DNA of 64,000 nucleotides. It comes from Cavia porcellus. Taxonomy: Eukaryota > Chordata > Mammalia > Rodentia > Caviidae. Within the stretch, counting starts at the first letter, position 1. Every line of letters starts with the position of its first letter. The stretch lies in contig NW_026947496.1 of assembly GCF_034190915.1 (NCBI RefSeq), forward strand, positions 32,422,001-32,486,000. The letters are read 5' to 3'. The notes beneath the pieces were generated by a model. That model did no database searches and was not told the DNA's origin. It saw only the letters and a list, made by a program, of their open reading frames with translations. Position numbers and translations under genes: made by a program. Positions 55,661 through 64,000 of the stretch are shown one piece after another.

Positions 55661-56194
55661 AGCAGTGACATTCATGTTCTTTTCCTGAGCTCAGAAAGGA
55701 GGTGGGGAAAATGAAATAAGTTTGCAGTACATAGCCTCACCAGCTCCTTTCTGCCAGCAGCAAGATCACATGCAAAACTGGGAGCCTTCATTATGCAAAG
55801 CTTGGGCTGAGTTTAGTAAGATGGGCAGGGACTTCTGAACTTGTCAGAGACCGTGTCCACCAGGGACAGTGGAGTGGGATAATGACACACCCATGCCTCC
55901 AGCCACACTACACCCACTGCCCACAGGGGGTAGCATGCTACAGATGTATTTCTTTCCCTTTATAGGAGGTCACCTCTCTTGTAGCAAAGCTTTGGCTGAG
56001 GAGCATTAACAGACATGAACCAGATCCACTGCTAGCCCTGGCTTGCATGGGAGACCATAGGGCTCTACTCCATCAGTGAGTACTAGAAAATATTCTTCTA
56101 GCACTCAGATTTCTTAAGGCCCTGCTTACTATTCTAAGCGAAGTCTGCTTCTAGGTCTTCTCCACGGAATGATCATGATGATGATGGAGGTTTA
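55661..56194. other. anonymous sequence
   Basis: A CTCF-like word (CCCACAGGGGGTAGC) lies near 55920 and is weaker than the one at 662. No gene seen. Confidence 0.35.
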
Positions 56195-56315
56195 AAATGA
56201 TGAGTGTTCATTTCTTTACTCAAAAAGTATTTGGCTCTTTTTATGTGCCACATACACTATCACTGGTGAGACAGGTCCTGTCCCAGAGAACTTCACAGTC
56301 AAGCCAGATAAGAAA
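56195..56315 (-). mobile_element. LINE-2 3' fragment, reverse
   Basis: TTCATTTCTTTACTCAAAAAGTATTTGGCTC, TTTATGTGCCACATACACTATCACTGG, GACAGGTCCTGTCCCAGAGAACTTCACAGTC reads as antisense L2 3' end. Confidence 0.6.
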
Positions 56316-56588
56316 GGCAGAGCTGGGTTTATTTAAAGATACAAATGAAAGCAGCCCCTCCAATCAGGTTCCTTGGTTAGGACATTATCAGCTACAAACA
56401 ATAAATGGGGAGCTAATAGGAACTGTCAGCAATGGAGTGATGTATTAAAAACAGGTTCCTGGGGTTGCTGGGTTTGCAGGACACCAGCTTGTCATCACTG
56501 CAGATTTTTTTCTGCTCCTGGAGAATAAGGCTGATGAGATGAGGAAAGAGGAGGCATGTTATTTGCTGCAAAGGCATAAAACCGTAAC

Positions 56589-56895
56589 TGTCTTGGTTAG
56601 TTTTCTCTTGTCTCTGGGGCAAAATACCTGACACCTGATACCAAAATAAAAGAAGGAAAGGTTTATTTGGCTCATAGTTTGTAGTGGTTTCAGTCCATAA
56701 TCAACTGGCTCCAAGGCAGGGTGGCATGGCACGGGGGCAACACTTCAAGGCAGCAGCCAGCAAAAGCAACCAGAACAAAAGCAGAAGAACAGCAAGCCTC
56801 TTTTCCTCCCTTATATTGTATGCAGGCCACTTCCTGCCCACCAAGGCAGATGCAACACTCCCAAAATCTCCTTACCCTCCTCTTGCACAGGATGA
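56589..56895 (-). mobile_element. MaLR-type LTR, reverse
   Basis: TGTCTTGGTTAGTTTTCTCTTGTCTCTGGGGCAAAATACCTGACAC, then AAGGTTTATTTGGCTCATAGTTTGTAGTGGTTTCAGTCCATAATCAACTGGCTCCAAGGCAGG. The distal half (CCACTTCCTGCCCACC) is less typical, so the right edge is uncertain. Confidence 0.75.
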
Positions 56896-58229
56896 GGATA
56901 TTTACAAAGTAAGGATCCTGACTCCCTGCAAGTCTCTTAGTTAAACTTCTAAACTTCTCAAGTAGATACAAGGCATCAACTATAACAATAACAATGGCAC
57001 AAAGCTTTGGGATACAGGACAAGGGCAGCAGCTACTGCTTGGTGTGGGTGTGCCTCTTTGTTGGTGCATCCCCGAGGTAACAGATTAGGCAGATAGATAG
57101 TCTGCTTTACGTCCAGCTGTGAAGGCTCGTGAACTTAAGGCAGCTGCACATTCCAAAGATCAACTCGAATGAATCCAAGAAATAAACATCTGTAAGCAAA
57201 ATCATAAACCAATTTATGTCTCTCCAGCACAAGCTGGAGTGAGAAACCTCCCTGATTCATTTTTGAGGTCAGTTGTGATTTATATTGCCTAACCTCATAC
57301 AAATTCATCAGTTCTCTATGATGGAGAAAGGCTGCCTACCACTCACATGGGCAGGACGGACTGTCCCTGGGAAGTGATGAGTCTTCAAAACTCAGAGAGG
57401 TGAAGAAATGAAACAGTGATCATGAATGAAATCTACACTAGGAGGGCAAAGAAGGCCAGATTTACTTTAGTTTTCAATTCCATTTTTTTTTTTTTTTTCT
57501 GATTTCTGCTTTGCTAATGTCTCCTCTGAAGCTTAATCTCTGAAGCCAACATCCGGTTATATGCCATCAAGAGAGACGACCTCCTATATAAGGAAAAGAA
57601 ATGCATGTAGCATACAGTTCCCTGTGAGCAGTGGGGTGTAGGATGGCTGGAACCAGGGGTGTGTCACTATCCCATGGGCCCTGGTGGACGCCATCTGTGA
57701 CAAGTACTATCTCGGCAGTGAGATGATATCACTTGCTCAGAATAGCATTTTCCCCAAATCTAAACACTTTAACATAACATTTTATTCTTATCTAGGCATG
57801 CTTGTGTCCAGAGAAATCTACTTGCAGTTCTGGGAACCAGAAAAATAAAGGCATTTTAATAGAGGACAAGATTGAGGCTGTGATGCTTGCTGGAGGTGGG
57901 AGGTATTCATATAGTTGATATTTGTGGAGTCAGGGTTAGAATCTCAACCTGGCAATGCAGGTTCTGAGAACTGCCCCTTTCTGCAAGAAGAAAACAATCA
58001 CCAAAGCCTCTTACCTGAGCTTTGGCTCCTTCAACTGCTTAACACAGTTTCCTCCTCTGAGACCCTCTGCGAGGGAGAAGGGAACTGCGGGTACTAAAGG
58101 GCTAAGACAGGAATGTTGAGAGAGGGAGGAAGGGCAGTGCCACCAGCTTGGCTTCCTGAGTCCAGAGCTTTGGCACAGCCACCACACCAAACTGATGGCT
58201 CCTCAGAGGGTGAGTTAGCATTTCTGTAG
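56896..58229. other. anonymous sequence with a T run
   Basis: T16 at 57483-57498 may mark a lost SINE tail, but no SINE body is visible beside it. No gene seen. Confidence 0.35.
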
Positions 58230-58765
58230 CACCCAGAAATCCCATTTCCCAATATCTATCTAAAAGAATTTAATGCAGAAATTCAACTGGATATCTGTCC
58301 ACTGTATTCACAGAAGCATCATTCCCATTAGCAAAAAGGTAGAAACACCCGACCATGCACCGACGGATGAATGAATAAGCAAAGCGAGATGTGTACAAGC
58401 GATGGAATACTGTTCAGCCTTGAAATGGAGTAGAATTCTCACACATAGATGAAACTTAAAAATGTTGTGCTAAGTGAAATAAGCTGGCCATAAAAGGACA
58501 ATTCTTAAGTTCCCTTATATGAGAGATCAACAGCAGGTAAATAGTCACAGCTAGAGAGTAGATGGCCCAGCCAGGAGCCGAGCAATGAAGGTGAATGAGA
58601 AGTTGGTGTTCAAGGGTGTCAAGTTTCTGTTCAGTATGATGAAAACGTTTTGGAGATGGATGGTGGTGATGGGTGCAGAACACTGTAAATGTGCTTATGG
58701 CACAGAACGGTGCCATAGAAATGGCTGAAATGGTAGATTTTTATGTAATGTTTACATCATCACAG
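58230..58765 (+). mobile_element. LINE-1 (L1M) 3' end, forward
   Basis: GAAATCCCATTTCCCAATATCTATC, AGAAGCATCATTCCCATTAGC, GATGGAATACTGTTCAGCC, TAGATGAAACTTAAAAATGTTGTGCTAAGTGAAATAAGC, CCCTTATATGAGAG, TTTTGGAGATGGATGGTGG and CACTGTAAATGTGCTTATGGC, then TGGTAGATTTTTATGTAATG. The order is the L1 ORF2 C-terminus into the L1M 3' UTR. No frame is open. Confidence 0.8.
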
Positions 58766-59059
58766 GAAAGAAAGCGAAAAGCTTGCTGGGCCATGGACCA
58801 AAATCAAATCATTGTCGTCTGGGGAAGAACGAGTTACTCTGGGAACAGGACTCTCGGGAGGACTGGTGTTAGAGCCCCCTGAGCAGGCATCCCCCAACAT
58901 CAGACACACTGTGTGCCATGTGGGGCGCTGAGCCCAGCACAGCTCAGTGTCTGACAACAGAAGCCTGTGCCCTGGTGCCACATCTGCATTCGTATTTCAC
59001 TCAGAAAGCTAACTGCATGTGATCCTTTATACACAGACTGTCTTTTTAAATTACCCCTT
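58766..59059. other. anonymous sequence
   Basis: No repeat or gene recognised; moderately GC-rich. Confidence 0.35.
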
Positions 59060-59250
59060 GAATAAAAAATAATTTTCTTATAAAATTTAGAAAGTAAAAA
59101 AGACTCAGAGTCATCAATAATCGGATGAAGTAATCACTGTAATTGTCACATTTGACTGTCAACTCTCAAGGTTTTCTACTATTTGTAAAATAGCTATATA
59201 GTACGTATTCTTTTGGAATTTATGTTTTTCAGTTAGCTCCTTTTCTCAAC
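59060..59250 (-). mobile_element. old LINE-1 (L1ME-type) 3' UTR fragment, reverse
   Basis: AAATTTAGAAAGTAAAAAAGAC, ATCAATAATCGGATGAAGTAATCACTGTAATTGTCAC and AGTACGTATTCTTTTGG fit the antisense L1ME 3' UTR (CCCATAATCCCACCACCC, AGATAACCACTGTTAACA). Confidence 0.45.
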
Positions 59251-59639
59251 AGTTATTGAACTGAATGATTACGATGTATCTGGTTTTCCAAGCAGCAAGA
59301 ACAGCAAATGTAAAGGCCCCGAGGCAGGTATTTTCTTTCTATGTTTTTATCCTTTCCCTGTCAATATTTTGTTATCTTGCACGAACTTTGCATGATTTAA
59401 GTTGTTTGAGGACATTTGAATTGTTCTATTATGCTTATCACATACAAAGTGACAATGAAATTCTTGCCTATATATCCTGAATCACACTACTTTTCCATCA
59501 CTGTTTCTTATTGCCTAGTGGAACAGTTGGCAGGTGGTCAGAGCTCATTAAGTATTTGTTGAGTGAATAAATAAAGATATTGGTCACTGCCTTAAGATAA
59601 AATTGGAGGTGGAATTGCTAATTTAGGTAACTGCTACTG
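59251..59639. other. mostly anonymous; short L2-like end near 59560
   Basis: AGAGCTCATTAAGTATTTGTTGAGTGAATAAATAAAG at 59540-59577 resembles an L2 or MIR 3' terminus, forward. The rest is unassigned. Confidence 0.4.
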
Positions 59640-59895
59640 CTTGTGTAGCACTTTGAGGCTTAGATTGGCTCTGAGAGCTTTAAAAACACTGGTAAATTTG
59701 CTCTTTCAAATGCACTCTTTATGGGAGGTACTGGTGGGAAGCATTAGTATAAGCAAGGAAACGAGGCATAGGCTGGCAGCTTACACAAAGCCACACATCT
59801 GGCATGTGGCTGGCATGCAGCAGTGGATCTCATCCATGGCCACCTGCTGGAGCCTGTACTCTAAGCCCCTGAGCCATGGGGCCCACAGGTTGTCC
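59640..59895 (-). mobile_element. MIR SINE, reverse
   Basis: GCAAGGAAACGAGGCATAGGCTGGC, TTACACAAAGCCACACATCTGGC and GCCTGTACTCTAAGCCCCTGAGCCATGG follow the antisense MIR order nearly end to end. Confidence 0.75.
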
Positions 59896-60839
59896 TCACC
59901 TGTCCCTCCTGATTCACATATAGAATCCTGTCCCCAGTGCAACTGTATTTGAAGATGGGTCTGAGATAGTGGCAGAAGTTAAATGAGACCACAGGGGAAG
60001 CACAGAAGTGATACTAGGATCCTTCCCACTGTTGCATTATAGATCTGTCAGCTAAAGAGGGACAGCTGGAAAGAAAGGACCAAATTTCTGTGCCTATGAA
60101 ATATAGATGAGGTGATTTGTGAATTCATGACACGCCAAACATTTTGAATATCATTAACATTTTAACTCTACCAGACAAACATGTTCACCAATTCAACAGT
60201 TTATGGGCAAGAATCTGATTAGCTTTTCTATTCGCTTACTGGGAACATCATGCTAGAAGCCCTGGGGAGTCTCTGTGGATGTGGGAGTGAGGAGATGAGA
60301 AGTTTCCCTTTGGGATCTGAGGGTCATATGACCTCAGGCTTGCTCCCATTGTTGGTTTAAGGGGGTCGGTAGGTGCTGTCTTGGTGACCATGGTCTCATG
60401 TGGCTGCAAACACAGCTGCAGAGGAAATAGACTTCACAGTACAGGATTTCATGGAGCTCTTTGTCTGTTTGTGGGGTGGCTCTACCTCTGCTGCCTCTGG
60501 TGTGACTTTGAGCTTATTTGCTTACAAATATTGCAAATGTATTTTCTATTCTTGATTTAAGCTGTCCATTATAAGAGCCTTGTGGGTTTCATAGTACCAG
60601 CAACTCCTAGGAGATGTTAGATGCATGATGCACAGTATGGAGGGCAGATGTGACAAGAGAGAGCAGGAATATGCGTGGGGCCATGGCCACCATCACTGAG
60701 GGTGACCTAGTAACAAAATGCAGGGGAGAGAATGTCTCACAAGAGCCCAATACCATCCAGAGAAAACCCAAAGACTTGTTAAGGTATCAATGTTACATCA
60801 AAAAGGAAGTAAAAGGAAGTGAAATGACTTCTGTCTAGC
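59896..60839. other. anonymous sequence
   Basis: No repeat or gene recognised. Confidence 0.35.
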
Positions 60840-61201
60840 TGTCTCCCCAGAGCCTCTAGTCACAAGTGGGACTTTTTCAGAGGTGGCTGGATCTAGAGTG
60901 ACTAATCCTGGAATTAAGATTATGTGATTATTAAATCAGCCCACTGATTGGTTTGGCACTGCCCTAATCCCAGCAGCCTGGATAGAATATAAAGGGGCAG
61001 AAAGAAGCTGCTAATGTCCCTTCATTTCTTTGTTACCACCACGAACTGTTTCTCTTCTGTGACATGTCTTCCAGGCCACCCTGCCATGGAACCAGCTGAT
61101 TATGGACTGAAACCTCTTGTACTGTAAGCTAAATAAATCTTTTCTTCCTTAATTTGTGGGTGTTAGAAATTTTGTCTCAGCAATGAGAGAGTAACTAAGA
61201 C
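60840..61201 (+). mobile_element. MaLR-type LTR, forward, with TATA and polyadenylation signals
   Basis: GATAGAATATAAAGGGGC near 60982 fits an LTR TATA box. Downstream come CCACCCTGCCATGGAACCAGCTGATTATGGACTGAAACC and CTAAATAAATC (AATAAA at 61132), then CTCAGCAATGAGAGAGTAACTAAGACAG, the usual MaLR 3' end. Left edge is approximate. One of only two forward copies of this type, both at 60.8-62.2 kb. Confidence 0.8.
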
Positions 61202-61861
61202 AGGAAGTTTCTAACAATAGAGCAGGTCTTTTTCTTCTCATCCTCTTTTGACTGTGTGCTTGTTGCGTAGTATAATTTATAAATTAAACATCTTAATTCT
61301 ATACTAGGAATATCCCTAAAGCACAACCATATGGTGCTAGAACCAACCCAGAAAGTAATTACAGTACAGATGTAATTGTTCCACATTTTTAAGATTGGAA
61401 GTTTTTGGACTTGCTCATAAAAATAGTGACAGAAAAAAGTAATGGGCAATGATCTCCAAAAACAGTCTACATAGGTAATAAATAACTGGGCTAAAGGATC
61501 AGAGAGTCCTGCTCAGAAAGCTGGGCAGGAAATTGCAGTCAAGTCTATGAGGTTAGAGACCTCCCTTTTCCAATCTGAATCACCATGAATTCCGTCTGAA
61601 GTGGTCTGTTTGTATCTCTTTCATCCTGTACAAAACTGGAAGCAAAATTTAAACAAATGTGCAAAGGAGGGTGTGCAGAAGGTGACATTTCTTTAGCATG
61701 GGAAAGGGGACAAAACTACTCTTCGTATCACATGGCCTGAGGGAGCAGAGCAGCTTTCCTGAAGAAGGTCCAAGTCCCCCGGCTCCCAGTGGACCCTGGA
61801 TTGTTCATAGCTGCAGACTGGAGCAGAAGTAAACATTGCCAGTTCAGCCTGTGTAGCTACT
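61202..61861. other. anonymous spacer between two forward LTRs
   Basis: About 660 bp with no MaLR internal wording recognised, so the two LTRs are more likely separate insertions than one provirus. Confidence 0.45.
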
Positions 61862-62243
61862 ACTTTATTATGGTTTGCTGTGAAATGTTCTTCAAAGGCC
61901 CACGTGCTGGAGGTTGGGTTCCCAAGTCTACAGCATCACTGGGAGATGGTGGCTCCTTCAGACGGTGGGGCCTATAAGGAGGAAGTGAGATCACTGGGGC
62001 CTGTGCTTGAAGAGTATTTGGGAGGCCCAACCTCTTCCTCTCTATTTCTCTTTTCCTAGAGACCATGACAGAAACTGTCTTTTTCTTACACATTCCCACC
62101 ATGATGTTCCACTTTACCACAGATCCAAAAGCAGTCAGTCCAACTAGTAGGGCTGAGGTCTCTGAAAGTGTGAGACAAAGCAAACCTTTCCTCCTTTAAG
62201 GTTGTTTTTCTTGGTATTTGCCACAACAACGGCTAGCTAGTCA
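61862..62243 (+). mobile_element. MaLR-type LTR, forward
   Basis: TATGGTTTGCTGTGAAATGTTCTTCAAAGGCCCACGTGC, GGTTCCCAAGTCTACAGC, GGAGATGGTGGCTCCTTCAGACGGTGGGGCCTATAAGGAGGAAG, then AAACCTTTCCTCCTTTAAGG and TTGGTATTTGCCACAACAACGGCTAGCTAG. The order is typical, but the internal GATCCAAAAGCAGTCAGTCC part is rearranged. The usual AATAAA is lost. Confidence 0.8.
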
Positions 62244-63587
62244 CATCAGATTGACACACATATATACTTGTGCATGCATGTAAAAAGATACAGTTAAAGT
62301 ATATAGTATGCAAATACACTGTGCTATAAATAATAGATCATCCGAAAATTCCAAATTTACATGTGACTAATCATTTTATAAAGCACATTTAGTTTTAAAT
62401 AGTTATCATTATAAGCTTTCCTTAAATAGCGGTGTCACATTTGATACATCCAAAAGTGGCACATTTATATTCATCATACTCTTCAAGAGAACATCTACTA
62501 TATGTATGAATTTTCATCAGTAAATAAGCTTCAGGGACTGTACATATTTTACTTGCTTCAGCAAAATTAATTCAACAATTTATAGACAAATAATTGTATT
62601 ACCTTAGATGGTGATTTGGAGGGACAAGAACTGAGAATTCATATAAATGAGATGATTCTTCCACCACTTCTTCCCTTTGAAAGATCAGTAGCTAGGTAAT
62701 TGAACTATAAAGTAGAACTTAGTGGAGATGTGAAATCAGGTTTCCTTTCTGAGCTGTTACCACGTATGACCCCTGACCAAAGAGCCATAGCCCTTGTGCT
62801 GGGTTCAGGCATGAATAAGGCTGACTCTAGACAGGATCAGCCCAGCTCAGAAGCAAACATCTCCACTGTCACCTAGACTACCAGCAGGCTGTATGGTCCA
62901 ACCATCTCCAAGACCATGCTGCATCCCTGAATGACCACCACTTATTACTCTCTACATTAAGACTTTGTCTGTTGAAGCCCCAGTTGGCCCCAATACCAAC
63001 ACATTAACTCACTTGCCTTTTTGCATTATGTACTTTGGCACTCTCAGTGGTGGCCCTGGGAGGATGAAGTGAAGGAGATAAAGTCTAGAGACTTTATCTA
63101 GAAATAGATGAGAGGAGTTTGGGTACTGAGACCAAGGAATGGGCCTGAGTCTAGGGAAGAGAAGGGGTAACAGGAAACCACTTACGAGAACAGGCCCAGG
63201 ACCTACGTGGAGCTGTCTCATGAATTCACAGATTCTAGTGGGGATGTGTGGACCATCACTGAGTCCCTCCAACTACCAAACTGTAGGAACTGTTTAGATG
63301 AGATGCACTGAAAGTGCAGGGGCCCTGCAGCAACCACACTGCTGTTCCCTAGTTTGGCATCTGGGGAGGGAGAGAAAGGAGACCAGGCCACTGTTGAAAG
63401 CACAGTGCGATTCAAACCAACCTAACAGCTACCGAGCTTTAACTTGTTCAAAGTCTCTCATCTTGCAAGTGGAGAATTTCCCAGCACTTGCCTTCATTTC
63501 TACAGCAGGACCTCTCAGCAGGTCCTGCTCACCATCTCCCAGAACCAAAGAGATATGAACAGACCACATTTCAGCAGGACCAGGACC
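62244..63587. other. anonymous sequence
   Basis: AT-rich to 62700, then average. No repeat or gene identified. An 87-codon minus-strand frame (63009-63272) is unsupported. Confidence 0.35.
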
Positions 63588-63732
63588 TTTTTTCCCCCCC
63601 TGACAGGGCCTAATATAGTTCAGTCTGTCCTGAACTCGCTATGTCATACAAACTGGCCTTGAACTCACCATGACCCTCCTACTCAGCCTCCTGAGTGCAT
63701 GGATTACTGGCATGTGTCATCATGTCTGACCC
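63588..63732 (-). mobile_element. B1-like SINE, reverse
   Basis: GCTATGTCATACAAACTGGCCTTGAACTCACCATGACCCTCCTACTCAGCCTCCTGAGTGCATGGATTACTGGCATGTGTCATCATGTCTGACC is the reverse complement of a B1 unit, preceded by a T/C run from the A tail. No ID half is visible. Confidence 0.85.
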
Positions 63733-64000
63733 TCTCTTGCTTTTGATTCGTTCTTCTTCCTCTGTTCCACCAAGAATAGAGGCTTTACTTCAGTGTGTCC
63801 CTAATTTTACTCACCGTAGCCACAGTGGCAGTGAGCTGAATCTGAGGCACTGTTCTAACAGGTAAGGAGACTGATCGTGGCCACCACCCCTGGGGAGCAT
63901 GTCTACCCACGTGGGGTGATCAGATAACCCGGCCTCTGGATGCTGTTTCTGCTGGTGGCTGCTTTCAAAAGGTTTCTGTTATGCCTCTTCATTTCTATTG
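63733..64000. other. anonymous sequence
   Basis: Nothing recognised up to the window edge. Confidence 0.4.

Noticed and set aside
60840..62243. A provirus with two forward LTRs
   Set aside because: The 660-bp spacer shows no MaLR internal sequence and the two LTRs differ too much, so two solo insertions are more likely.
1..64000. Bacterial-style operons, terminators or ribosome binding sites
   Set aside because: The sequence is vertebrate, with SINEs, LINEs and MaLR LTRs throughout; such features do not apply.

Overview
This window looks like ordinary mammalian nuclear DNA. It is AT-rich, has no credible protein-coding gene, and is full of decayed retroelements, microsatellites and minisatellites. 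The SINEs point to a rodent: tRNA-Ala-derived ID elements (cleanest copy at 18736-18841), B1-like monomers, and B1+ID composites of the B4 type. The wording of the ID copies and of the MaLR LTRs fits the squirrel lineage (Sciuromorpha) best, but this rests on recalled family consensus rather than a search. The window is probably intergenic or inside a large intron. No complete gene, tRNA or rRNA gene, CpG island or CRISPR array was found. The longest open frames (up to 168 codons) resemble no family I know.

Layout. 0-3.7 kb: mostly anonymous sequence with one MaLR LTR, one SINE and a CTCF-like motif. 3.8-11.9 kb: a graveyard of LINE-1 fragments in both orientations, ending in a GC-rich ~48-bp tandem array lying upstream of the L1 ORF2 start. 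12-17.5 kb: anonymous sequence with a repeat-free block (15.8-16.6 kb) that could be a conserved non-coding element. 17.5-19.1 kb: an MLT1-type LTR, a perfect CRE motif, an ID SINE with a near-perfect target-site duplication and an ATCC microsatellite. 19-27 kb: anonymous DNA with two reverse-oriented MaLR LTRs around a 60-bp minisatellite. 27.7-28.9 kb: an unclassified, possibly endogenous-retrovirus-derived block with two adjacent tandem arrays (43 bp x3, 22 bp x5). 29-34.5 kb: L2 and MIR relics plus two ID SINEs. 35.3-37.5 kb: the best-preserved LINE, the 3' half of an L1M element on the minus strand, interrupted by SINEs. 37.5-43.9 kb: mostly unique DNA with an exon-like open segment (41451-41558), a MEF2-like site and an exact 31-bp direct repeat. 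44.4-44.7 kb: a G-rich minisatellite of 13 units with quadruplex potential. 45-53 kb: microsatellites, MIR and L2, an L1M 3' UTR, and MaLR/MLT-type LTRs. 53-64 kb: a perfect 14-bp hairpin, further LTRs (two forward copies at 60.8-62.2 kb), an L1M 3' end and a B1-like SINE.

Nothing here amounts to a multi-gene system. The items most worth checking are the exon-like segment, the compound tandem arrays, the G-rich array, the hairpin and the candidate conserved elements. Repeat-family names come from recognising wording and order, so subfamily names and exact edges are approximate.
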